Virus record (IMG/VR): IMGVR_UViG_3300027747_000545
Span: 1-34,492 of that record
Strand: one strand, 5' to 3'
Length of the DNA: 34,492 nt
DNA from: a virus
The position numbers and the translations under genes were made by a program. The notes beneath the pieces were generated by a model. That model made no database searches. It had not been told where the DNA came from and was given only the letters and a program-made list of their open reading frames with translations. Within the stretch, counting starts at the first letter, position 1; each line of letters begins with the position of its first letter. Shown one piece after another: positions 7,101 through 14,400 of the stretch.

Positions 7101-9155
7101 GGATCAACAGCAGACTTGTGGGATAGGACGTTCGTCGAGAGGAAAGGCTCCACAAAAACCAAAATCACATCCACTGATCCTGTGTTCCCACAGGACAGGC
7201 TCGCGATGAATGGAACGTATGTAGCTCACGAGTCTGTCGGCCAGTACCTGTCCATGCGACACGAGGAGGATCGCGCCGCTGCCGGTGGCGTTGGTCCCGG
7301 AGCAATAATCGACACGACCCAAGTGTTGACTCACTCGCAGTTCACTTATGTGTCTGATGCATTGAGCGACGACGTCATGCACGCATATGAGTCTGGAAGG
7401 TTTGATCCGGGCTTCTACAGCAAAGACCTTGAGGATGCCATGACGAAGATGGCATCGCGTCACCCGGAGCTTGCCACCGACGAGAACGGTCGATTTGTAT
7501 TCACGATGCTGACCGCGATCCTTAGCAATGGGCAAGACCCTACTGCAAACATCGCCGACTCAGACGGCGTCTATGCGATGTACAAAGAGCATGGCACGTG
7601 TATGCCGGAGGGTTCTATTGCTGGCACACGCTCAGCCGCAGCCAAGACGTCGCTCGCACTTTTCCAGTCGATGATTGACTCGTTCGGCGTGGAGCGAACC
7701 AAGAACCTTCTGTCTGGATACACAACTGCCGAGAACGTAAACAAGACGTTCGCCAGTCTGTCCGAGAAGTCGTCAAACGCTGAGTGGCGTGAAAGGACGG
7801 ACTCTAAGCCTTGGATGATCGATCACTACAAGGCCAGAGACAAAAAAACCGGCGAGGCACTTGCGACAACTAACTTGGTCAAGACGGACTCAAGTGGCGA
7901 GTTCAAGGACGAGATCGTTCCGATGGCATCGATCTTCGGACCGAAGATCGGGTCGTTCTTCGCGAACCTCAACGGCAGGCACGACTTCCTGACGATGGAC
8001 AGGTGGCTGATGCGTTCGGTCGGTAGAACCACTGGCGAGCTACTGACTCGATCCGCCCCGCAGGGGGCTAAGTCGAGAGCCGAAGACGCAATCAAAGCAC
8101 TCGACGTCGATAAGTGGAAGCCGAGCGTTTATATGTTTGGCATCGACAGGCAGTTCGGCGTGACGAAGCAAGACCTCATTCGCTCTCTGAAGATTCAGCA
8201 GAGGACAGGAGTGATCGAGGAGAACGGAGCAGCGTACCTGTGGGCTACTGCGGCAGAGCGTTCCCATAAGAACACAACGAAACCCAACGGCGGCGGATAC
8301 GGAAGAGACCCTGATGCGGACAAGCACGCCTGCCACGTAGCCGGTAATGCTCTTTTCAAGTCTCTGATTCACGAACAGCAAGACCCGCGAGGCGCACAGG
8401 CGAGGCGTTCTATTCGGGAAGTGTTTCGTTCTGTCGTGAAAGACATCGAAGCGAAGTACCCTGACCGCAAAGGCAAGGTAGACGTCGACGAAGTGCAGGC
8501 GATTCTATGGCAGTACGAGAAGAATCTCTGGAAGCACCTCGGAGCGAAGGTGCAGATCGACGAGAACTCGCTGTACTCGAAGGCGGCTGACGATCTCCTG
8601 ACTGGAAAGACCAAGGAGCGTAAGTTTAAGCCAGAGTCTCGTGCCGCATTGCTTGAAGCGTTGCGAGATATTGGTGACTCAAACGACGACTGGCAGTTTC
8701 AGGCCGAGCAGGAAAGCTGGGATTCGGATATCGGCGAGTCTGGGATCGACTTCAATCAGTTGTTTCTTGAGTTGGAGCGTATTGTTTCGGCAGAAAAAGC
8801 ACCCTCCGCACTTGAATCCGCAAAGGACACCGTCATCGATCTGCGTTCGGTCGGTCTTTCGACGGTCGAGATGCCGAAAGCAGGCCTCGATGGTCTCCAT
8901 GTGATGGGTTTCGACGCCGAAATCCCGCCAGACCTCATTGAAAAGCTTCCGGAGTCGCTCTCGCACTGCAAAACGCTGCTCGATTTGCACGTTTCGAGCG
9001 AGGGACAGGAGTGGTGGAAGGAAAACGGACGTGACATCGACGTCGCTATCGACCTCGACGGCGTTCAGGGACAGATTTTCGACAGTTTCGCCGCAGGGAA
9101 ACGGTGGGAAGAAATCATCGAAGAAGGGATTCTCGACGACTATGGCAACTCCTGA
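4182..9155 (+). CDS. Large modular (polyvalent-type) protein with four Cys motifs
   Basis: 1657 aa from ATG 4182, which overlaps the portal stop as TGATG; GTG 4179 is also possible. Order: acidic N-terminal helix; motif 3 (res 46-62); small module (66-186); a low-complexity stretch that overlies a nested reading frame; motif 4 (230-246); GFD module copy 1 (about 305-581); motif 5 (583-599); GFD copy 2 (about 630-894); variant motif 6 (896-914); a large unnamed module (about 930-1486); a truncated GFD copy 4 at the C-terminus. No known head-assembly family covers it, though it sits where a MuF-like or scaffold gene often lies. Best reading: a capsid-packaged multi-domain protein. Its size and internal repeats suggest growth by module duplication. 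Confidence 0.75.
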   Translation: MADDLSKWWDEDAERLNKMAIAARKMAVKLPTEREDRWEDAIEEERAWCPTGPGGGLDNSCGGGTAAVVREVLKSIEKTGGFSVHPVSAKSPTTGFMCATVPHAEKIFKSSEEITEPAIQSYIDQHKDFLSENPKLHLGGWIDPDTEKVYLDLSEQFEDEASAVAAGVKHNQLAIWDVKNKREVRIRRDENGQRSQAADSVRLPAGGGSQGDRRSSEQSSRGVAGKEESRAFCATGEGGGIDNSCGVEGDEAPSDSFGNVIDAPTRSPSSTMGGGGRSSWKKSDDLSFYDSNRLKSDPPSPSLAEVNTVTILSGRTLSASLKEVGVTLDQAAKVCCNLSPESNVTMAHGTLKEITSRLDDLSGPTDPESSVTVISSQSFGGVDKAIGTAATLTRTDDDELLLNYAMFSVAPESQKENPIAIARAMYSGVVKSITEAEKAGVEEVGMYAAGDSDSNDEFKGYRIWPRLGFDGIIPRDKITPTYSLRLGFFEPYGSNIPNEILSDRARQEKSEGVLTIQALYDTKEGQRWWEENGGAMPMFLRVGDSEDPGWQRFKKISSKVSDRDIIDVIDAEWRSFRGEAEERGFCPTGEGGGIDNSCGGLSGVKMAPDRDMGSSFSSGGSVSQGPASVRVESEEKLQKSISAIGASSVEDVISLGGGNLRGAQVAIAADPEPDGTGSTYVQITTASPVERDNSSAETFNTQVSISVGPNGKEVGFESLGLSGHGSMTKANEQKVMSLVSEKVIESIATAERLDFDRITTFAIGDSKNGYKGYRLWPQFGFDGDIPRDIVKKIPPELILASKGITPPPPGSTSIPHDLVVKSLASRYRDMTIQELLKTREGDRWWDNNGDDIVLKLDLRDKSSLGYKRWKEMEANLPRLRERNQTREFFDAFVEERDADCGRTPDGKFGNDNKCQEEGEGGATATAGGGALAKARNVDVMIGGGKTTAVIDEEARTRALEDTASHPRPEGLSSGSTADLWDRTFVERKGSTKTKITSTDPVFPQDRLAMNGTYVAHESVGQYLSMRHEEDRAAAGGVGPGAIIDTTQVLTHSQFTYVSDALSDDVMHAYESGRFDPGFYSKDLEDAMTKMASRHPELATDENGRFVFTMLTAILSNGQDPTANIADSDGVYAMYKEHGTCMPEGSIAGTRSAAAKTSLALFQSMIDSFGVERTKNLLSGYTTAENVNKTFASLSEKSSNAEWRERTDSKPWMIDHYKARDKKTGEALATTNLVKTDSSGEFKDEIVPMASIFGPKIGSFFANLNGRHDFLTMDRWLMRSVGRTTGELLTRSAPQGAKSRAEDAIKALDVDKWKPSVYMFGIDRQFGVTKQDLIRSLKIQQRTGVIEENGAAYLWATAAERSHKNTTKPNGGGYGRDPDADKHACHVAGNALFKSLIHEQQDPRGAQARRSIREVFRSVVKDIEAKYPDRKGKVDVDEVQAILWQYEKNLWKHLGAKVQIDENSLYSKAADDLLTGKTKERKFKPESRAALLEALRDIGDSNDDWQFQAEQESWDSDIGESGIDFNQLFLELERIVSAEKAPSALESAKDTVIDLRSVGLSTVEMPKAGLDGLHVMGFDAEIPPDLIEKLPESLSHCKTLLDLHVSSEGQEWWKENGRDIDVAIDLDGVQGQIFDSFAAGKRWEEIIEEGILDDYGNS
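4317..4367 (+). repeat. Cys linker motif 3, T type (Phe replaced by Trp)
   Basis: Residues 46-62 of the 1657-aa protein, RAWCPTGPGGGLDNSCG, preceded by DRWEDAIEEE, almost the same helix as before motif 1. It is the only copy with Trp before the first Cys. Confidence 0.9.
4377..4737 (+). other. Small conserved-looking module (YIDQHKDF...NQLAIWD)
   Basis: Residues about 66-186. Contains GGFSVHPVSAKSP, IQSYIDQHKDFL, LGGWIDPDTEKVYLDLS and ASAVAAGVKHNQLAIWD. This is a compact alpha/beta domain ending in a strand that calls to mind small phage proteins with the same 'NQLAI(W/F)D' ending. I cannot name a function. In frame 0 it is followed by Arg/Gln/Ser-rich sequence rather than another fold. Confidence 0.45.
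4753..4923 (+). CDS. Nested 56-aa ORF in an alternative frame inside the modular protein
   Basis: ATG 4753 lies 8 nt after a strong Shine-Dalgarno AAGGAG (4739-4744), and the frame closes at TAG 4921-4923. The product starts MDNEAKQPIRFDFPPG and continues as a charged helix (KEIAEALNKAREEL, RARKKAALSAQQAKAE), much more protein-like than the overlapping frame-0 residues (QRSQAADSV, GSQGDRRSSEQSSRG). The same frame upstream is closed by TAA 4738-4740. The ORF reads through Cys motif 4 in another frame. It may be an expressed small gene or the remnant of a formerly separate gene overprinted when two neighbours fused. No function is recognised. Confidence 0.55.
   Translation: MDNEAKQPIRFDFPPGAGAKEIAEALNKAREELRARKKAALSAQQAKAEGSTTPVE
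4869..4919 (+). repeat. Cys linker motif 4, T type
   Basis: Residues 230-246, RAFCATGEGGGIDNSCG. Unlike other copies, the residues before it do not form a clear helix, because this stretch overlaps the nested ORF. It borders GFD module copy 1. Confidence 0.85.
5095..5925 (+). other. GFD module, copy 1
   Basis: Residues about 305-581. Key pieces: ARAMYSGVVKSITEAEKAG, GYRIWPRLGFDGIIPRD, then LYDTKEGQRWWEENGG and a beta strand. The order (long helix, acidic turn, GY-x-WP-x-x-GFD, L-x-x-T-x-x-G-x-x-WW-x-x-NG) recurs in copies 2-4. The helix plus 'GY..WP.LGFD' arrangement is loosely GNAT-like, but I cannot confirm a fold. Confidence 0.6.
5928..5978 (+). repeat. Cys linker motif 5, T type
   Basis: Residues 583-599, RGFCPTGEGGGIDNSCG, preceded by AEWRSFRGEAEE and followed by a PDRD/Ser-Gly spacer. 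It lies between GFD copies 1 and 2. Confidence 0.9.
6070..6865 (+). other. GFD module, copy 2
   Basis: Residues about 630-894. Contains VSEKVIESIATAERLDFD, GYRLWPQFGFDGDIPRD and LLKTREGDRWWDNNGDD followed by LKLDL. Best match to copy 1, with a short Pro-rich insertion (TPPPPGST) after the GFD segment. The tandem position with copy 1 suggests duplication. Confidence 0.65.
6867..6923 (+). repeat. Cys linker motif 6, long variant (C-x13-C)
   Basis: Residues 896-914, RDADCGRTPDGKFGNDNKC, preceded by the helix REFFDAFVEE. It differs from the main type by D-G-K-F in place of the Gly run and two extra residues between the cysteines. Confidence 0.8.
6970..8640 (+). other. Large unnamed module (about 550 aa)
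   Basis: Residues about 930-1486. Mostly helical. Conspicuous pieces: WDRTFVERKG, FVFTMLTAILSNGQDP, IFGPKIGSFFANLNG followed by DFLTMDRWLMRSVGR, and AYLWATAAERSHKN. It resembles conserved large phage proteins with a GPK-x-x-x-F...T-x-D-x-W-x-x-R core (a helix-hairpin-helix glycosylase-like arrangement is conceivable), but I cannot assign a family or reaction. Confidence 0.45.
8870..9110 (+). other. GFD module, copy 4 (truncated)
   Basis: The C-terminal ~80 residues of the 1657-aa protein keep only the end of the module: GLHVMGFDAEIPPDLIEKLP, LLDLHVSSEGQEWWKENG and VAIDLDG. The N-terminal half seen in copies 1-3 is missing or not recognisable. No Cys motif precedes it. Confidence 0.6.
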
Positions 9156-11481
9156 GAAGTATTCGCACATTTCTTTCGTCCCACCGGCCGGTGTGAGGCG
9201 TGAAGCGGCTCGCGGCCTCGCAATGAGGCGTGAACACGGTCGCGGAGGCACGGCGATCGGAATCGCGAGGGCTCGCGACCTATCGAACGGGGCTGAACTG
9301 TCGCCCTCCACCGTCCGACGCATGAAGGCGTTCTTCGATCGCCATGCCTCCGACAGCAAGGCGAAAGGTTTTCGCGCTGGCGAGCCGGGCTTCCCCTCAA
9401 ACGGAAAAATTGCCGATCTTCTGTGGGGGGGTCGGAGTGGTGAGTCTTGGTGTAACAAGGTCGTTCGCCAGATGAATGCCGCCGATGAACGAACTTATAG
9501 TCCGGATATGGAGACCGCTATCCTCGAAGAGGAGGCTGCGTCGCAAAGGAGTGCAGAAATGCAGGGCGTTGAGCGTCGGTACTTCGGTTCGTTCGACAAG
9601 CCAGAAGAAAACTCGCTCACGGTCGAGCATCGGGCCGATCCCGCGACTGGAGCCAAGCGAACGTACATCGTCGGGTATGCTGCAAAATTTGGAACTGATT
9701 CGTTGCTGCTCGGCGACTTCATCGAGAGGCTGGCTCCGTCCGCTTTCGACATCGTCAAGGCTGGCAAGGACGAGAAAGGCAAGCCGCTCAACACTCGCTG
9801 CCTCTTTAACCACGACCCGAATCACCTTCTTGGTCGCTTCCCGACGACGATGAAGATGACGGTCGACAAGATCGGTCTGAGGTACGAGTGTCTGTTGCCA
9901 GAGTCGCGAAAAGACGTGGAAGAAATGATCAGTCGCGGAGACTTGCGTGGGTCAAGCTTCAGTTTTGTCTGCGCTGAGGGCGGCGAGCGGTGGTCTAACG
10001 AGAACGGTCAGTCGATCAGGACCGTTACGAAGATCAAGTCATTGCTGGACGTGTCGCCAGTAACTTACCCCGCGTATGACGACGCCACTGTGGCAATCGC
10101 CAAGCGCAGCTACGAGGTTTTCTCTTCTGAAAAGAAGAAGATTGTCGAGGTTCGCTCGAACGTCGCCAGCGAGATCGAGAAGACTCGTGCGTTCCTCGAC
10201 GAGCGGCGTGGCTTCTGCCCGACGGGGCCGGGCGGTGGGATCGACAACTCGTGCGGGGGCAGTGCATCTGGTTCGGATCAGATGAAGATCGCCAAAGAAG
10301 CCCTCGATAAGTACGAGGCTGGCAGGAAGACGACATCTGGGAAGATTGCCGATGCAGCAGCCACCGGGGCTATTATCGGTGGTACTGTTGGACTGGTGGG
10401 GGGTGCAGCCGGTGCTGTTGTTGGCTCTATCACTGGGGCACTTCTCGGCCTAGCAGGGCGCGGTGCCGCAGCAGCACTCGGCTCGATCGCTTCAGGGCGA
10501 TTGGACTCTCTAGCTAAGAGCATTGGCGTTTCTCAGGACAAGCTCTCGTCGGCTTCATCTACCTTATTCGGCTCCGATTCAAAGCCGTTCGCTCTCGATA
10601 GCAAGACGATTGCTATCGAGTCAGGTGACAACATCGCGTTGATCTCAAGCGGTAGCCAGTTCTCGAATGCATCTGGCACCGCTTTTCACTTTCAGCCCGG
10701 ATCAGACGTCAACGGGACTCTCGACATCAAAGCCGTAGAAAATGCTGCGAGAGCCACCGGTGCGAAGGTCGTGTCTGCCGAGGTGTGGAGCGACAAAGAC
10801 GCCAAGTCGCTGACTTCAAAAGGCTATCGCCAAGTCGTTGCTTCTCCGGGCGGCTTCTCTAAGAGCAAGGGCATCTACGAGAAGAAGCTCTCGGTCGGCA
10901 AGTACAAGCGTTCCTACGACGAGCTTATGAACTTCTATCACTCGCGCGGCTTCTGCCCCACCGGCTCCGGAGGCGGAGTCGACAACTCGTGCGGCGGCGG
11001 CTTCAACGGCGGCTTTGCGGGGGGAGCCTCGAAGAAAGACTTTCCAAGCGGGCCGGGAGGTGACAAGACAAAGGTATTCGAGAAGTACGGCAAGGCTCCG
11101 CAGTCGTCAGCTAAGTCCGACAAGTACATGGAGTGGAGCAAGGGCAAGGACAAGGAAGCCCAAGACTTCATCGACAAGGCCCGGAAAGATCAGACGCTCT
11201 CCGCCGGAAAAGATGGCGGCAAGTCAGACGACGGCGGCGGCGTTCAGACGTGGAGCAAGGGCGACCACTTCCCGTGGACGGTCAAGCAAGTCGGCGACAC
11301 CGACGGCCACGTCCAAGGCCAGCACCCGGACGGCAGCAAGACTGAGAAGTACCCGTTCTCTGGCGGCAAGACTTCCGACGCACTGAAGAAGGTCTCCGAC
11401 GAGATCAAGCGTCGTAAAGGCTCGCGTGCCGATCAGGTCGTGGCCGACACGCTCAAGTTCCTGAAGGACCGGCGTGCATGA
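9142..11481 (+). CDS. HK97-type prohead protease with N-terminal accessory module and polyvalent-type tail
   Basis: Start ATG 9142 overlaps the previous stop by 14 nt; the in-frame extension to 8938 is unsupported. Residues 1-112 are a separate helical module (KYSHISFVPPAGVRREAARG, GTAIGIARARDL, PGFPSNGKIADLLWGG). Residues about 150-320 are an S78/U35-type prohead protease: YIVGYAAKFG, LFNHDPNHLLGR with likely catalytic His224, RGDLRGSSFSFV with likely Ser272, and VSPVTYPAYDDA. It should trim the capsid delta domain and itself in the prohead. The remainder is extra: motif 7 (356-372), a glycine-zipper hydrophobic segment (about 409-451) with a small module, motif 8 (602-618) and a Gly/Lys-rich C-terminus. 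The protease is firm; the accessory functions are unknown. Confidence 0.88.
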   Translation: MATPEKYSHISFVPPAGVRREAARGLAMRREHGRGGTAIGIARARDLSNGAELSPSTVRRMKAFFDRHASDSKAKGFRAGEPGFPSNGKIADLLWGGRSGESWCNKVVRQMNAADERTYSPDMETAILEEEAASQRSAEMQGVERRYFGSFDKPEENSLTVEHRADPATGAKRTYIVGYAAKFGTDSLLLGDFIERLAPSAFDIVKAGKDEKGKPLNTRCLFNHDPNHLLGRFPTTMKMTVDKIGLRYECLLPESRKDVEEMISRGDLRGSSFSFVCAEGGERWSNENGQSIRTVTKIKSLLDVSPVTYPAYDDATVAIAKRSYEVFSSEKKKIVEVRSNVASEIEKTRAFLDERRGFCPTGPGGGIDNSCGGSASGSDQMKIAKEALDKYEAGRKTTSGKIADAAATGAIIGGTVGLVGGAAGAVVGSITGALLGLAGRGAAAALGSIASGRLDSLAKSIGVSQDKLSSASSTLFGSDSKPFALDSKTIAIESGDNIALISSGSQFSNASGTAFHFQPGSDVNGTLDIKAVENAARATGAKVVSAEVWSDKDAKSLTSKGYRQVVASPGGFSKSKGIYEKKLSVGKYKRSYDELMNFYHSRGFCPTGSGGGVDNSCGGGFNGGFAGGASKKDFPSGPGGDKTKVFEKYGKAPQSSAKSDKYMEWSKGKDKEAQDFIDKARKDQTLSAGKDGGKSDDGGGVQTWSKGDHFPWTVKQVGDTDGHVQGQHPDGSKTEKYPFSGGKTSDALKKVSDEIKRRKGSRADQVVADTLKFLKDRRA
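10207..10257 (+). repeat. Cys linker motif 7, T type
   Basis: Protease-fusion residues 356-372, RGFCPTGPGGGIDNSCG, after EKTRAFLDER. It separates the protease from the glycine-zipper module. Confidence 0.9.
10366..10494 (+). other. Glycine-zipper hydrophobic segment in the protease fusion
   Basis: Residues about 409-451: GAIIGGTVGLVGGAAGAVVG, then SITGALLGLAGRGAAAALGS. Small residues (Gly/Ala) alternate with Ile/Val/Leu for over 40 residues with a single Arg, enough for two membrane-spanning helices. Such glycine zippers are known in membrane-inserting and pore-forming proteins. The function here is inferred only. Confidence 0.65.
10945..10995 (+). repeat. Cys linker motif 8, T type
   Basis: Protease-fusion residues 602-618, RGFCPTGSGGGVDNSCG, after YDELMNFYHS. 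A Gly-rich stretch follows, then a Lys/Asp/Gly-rich C-terminal region with a WSKGKDKEAQDFIDKA helix. Confidence 0.9.
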
Positions 11482-14400
11482 TTGCGGCACGGTACGCGTC
11501 GCTTATTGCGTTTGCTCAGGCTCGTGCCTTCTGCCCCAACGGAGAAGGCAACGGCGTCACGAACACGTGCGGCTCGAAGGAACTGTCAGCACCAGACAAA
11601 GACTCCGGAGGTGGCTCTGCTTCGTTCCCCGAAACTTGGGACACAGACTTGTCGAGGGTTGTCCGAAAAGGTCCGCTGCCTCCGGGCCTTGAGAAACTTA
11701 GCTCGTTTAAACTGGGACCAAACGCGACCCCAAGGAAGGTTGTGAAGCTGTCTCAGGAGATGGGCATCAAGAGTCCTGAGCAACTCGTCACGATCGGTGC
11801 CTGCAACGTCGCTGGCGCAGATGTGACAATTAATCTACTTTCTAGCAACGCACTCACCGCCAGAGCAGACGTCCCTGTCGGAGGCGGGCACGTCGAAATC
11901 GACACGACCATGCGCAAGGGCGAAGACGGTCCAACGATCGACTACGGACTTCTCGACCTCGACGACACCGCGAGAACGCAAGCCGCGAATGACGAGAGCT
12001 TTAATAGGCGTGTTGCAGGCCAGATGTATGAAGTGATGCTTTCGTCGATGGAGGCTGCTGAAAAGGCTGGCTTCGTCAGTGCCAAAACTGTTGCCGAGGG
12101 CTATGGATCGGGATACACCAACGGCAAGCAGACGAAGTTTCAGGGCTACAGGCTGTGGGGACGTTTCGGATTCGACGCAAAGATTCCACCACGTTGGTTC
12201 GCGAGCGTGAAAGACAAGGGCGTTGACGTTCACTCTGCACTCAATCCCCTCGACAGAGATCAGTTGAACAATGAGGGCAGCGTTCGGCTTCAGCAACTTC
12301 TTGCCACAAAGCAGGGCGAACAAATTTGGAAAAAGTGGGGAATCGCTTTGGGGCTGACCTTTGATTTCACAAACAAAGCCAGCGACGGCTACCTGAGATA
12401 CAGGAAGATGCTTGCCGCTTCAAAACGTGCCACTGTCAAGCGAGACTTCTTCGAGTACGTTGCCGGTCTGGAGATGCGTGAAGACCCGGACTTGTGGAAT
12501 GGGTTTGCCGAGGAGCGTGCCTTCTGCCCTAACGGCGATGGTGGCGGAGTCACAAACACGTGCGGCCCCGACCAAACCGCGAAGTCATTCCCTGAAGGCT
12601 CGAAGAATCTCAGGGACGCCGTCGATTCGGTGGCCCCTGCCCCGGAGCAAGTCTGGGATCGTTCGAGAGGCTTGGCTGAGACTCCTGCCCCTAAGCAGAT
12701 GGACGACATCGCCAACGAGCAGACCAGCCACTCTGGGTCGCCGCTCACGCCAGAGGCAGAGGCGTCCTACGGATCGCTCGTCGATGAGATCGGCAGGCAG
12801 TACGAGGCTCTGACCGCAGCCGGTCTAAAAGCGCGGGCGTGGCGTGGAGAGGGCGAGCCATACGGCGACCCTCCGGGAAGCACGAAGCCAAACTCGAACA
12901 AGATGAGAGAAGAGGTCGCCAAGACTGGCGAGTTCTCGTTCTTTATGACCGACAAAGGGTTCGGCACGGGAGACGCCACGCCAAACCACCCCATGCTTCG
13001 CGAGACGAAGTACAAGACCGCTGACGGTGAGCCTATGATCGCCAACGACCTGTTCCGGGTCGTCCACGACATGGTCGCGCACGTGCGAGGCGGCTACTCG
13101 TTCTCGACGAACGGCGAATACAACGGGATGTTGACGCACGCGTCTACACTTCCCGAAGCAGCTTGGCCTGCACTGTTCGCAGAGACTTTCGGCCAGAACG
13201 CCGTCTACGAGAAGACGAAGAACTACGCCCCCCAGAACGCTTACGCCTCGAAGGTCGGCCCGGAGATCATTCGCAGCGAGTTGAAGAAGCGGACGAAGAG
13301 CAGCCGCGCATCGAAGAGTGACAGCGACGAGCCGCTGGGCTACCAGCACATCAAGTCGAGGCCTGATCTGCTCAAGTCTCTGGTCGAGAAGAGAGCCTTC
13401 TGCGCCACCGGGGAAGGAAACGGCATCGACAATTCTTGCGGCGCGAAGGCAACGTCCGCGCCAGACAAGAACAGTGGTGGCGGTAGCGGCAGCGGCGACT
13501 ACGATCCCGGCCATTTCGACATCGGACCGGACCCGAATGGTCTGACCGAGAAAGACTTGATGTACTCGCCTACCGTGAAGTGGACTCAGGATCACAAGTC
13601 TCTCGTTCGTGATGCGGTCCAGTCATGGAAGGGATCGCCTACGGACATGACTCTCCACGTCATGTCGGAACTCAAGGGGGACGGCACCCCCGGCTCCGGC
13701 TCTGGCAAGATCATGCGGGCACAGGCCACGGCGTTGCTCACTGAAGTTCTCGACAACGGCGAGCCAGCACCGACGCTCTACCGTGGCGCGAGCATCCCGC
13801 CGGAGCAAGACCCGTCGCCGCTCTTGGGATGGACTTCAAAGAAGTCGGTCGCCGTGGCGTTCGCCAAGAAAAACAACGGCGAGGTCTACACGCTTGAAGG
13901 CGCGACTGGGCTTGATACGAGCAAGATCAAGGCACACGGCATGGGTGAGGCCGAGTGGATCGTCGCACACAAGGTTCCGGACGGATATCGCGGAGCTAAG
14001 GCCGAAGTTGCCTCCGTTCCAAAGCCCAAATGGATGGGCGACGTTGACGCGAGTGGCACTACGAATCACGGTACATGGTTTCTTGAGAAGAACACTAAGC
14101 AACAACCGACGCCTTGGCGTGGCGACGACGAGGCCACAACTCACGTTGTGAGTCTGGTCGACGGCGGCGGGAAAGTAAAAGCGTTCGCACACGCTGACCT
14201 GTCCGACGAACGCACGTCCCTCTACATGAATTACTCGGAAGTCGCAGGGCCGCACAGGGGTCAGGGAGTTTACAAGTCGCTCCTCGATTCTTTGTCCGAG
14301 AAGTTTCGAGTTGTGTCAGACGAAGAACACAACGTGGCCCCTGCGGCCAAGAAGGCTTACGAGTCATTGGGTGCAAGGCTTGACCGCTACGGACACTACG

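Noticed and set aside
8938-9141. N-terminal extension of the protease fusion
   Set aside because: It lies within the end of the 1657-aa gene, is basic and low-complexity, and the ATG at 9142 begins a conserved-looking module.
4182-9155. MuF-type head morphogenesis domain in the modular proteins
   Set aside because: The position fits, but I could not find the characteristic MuF sequence pattern in any of the modules.
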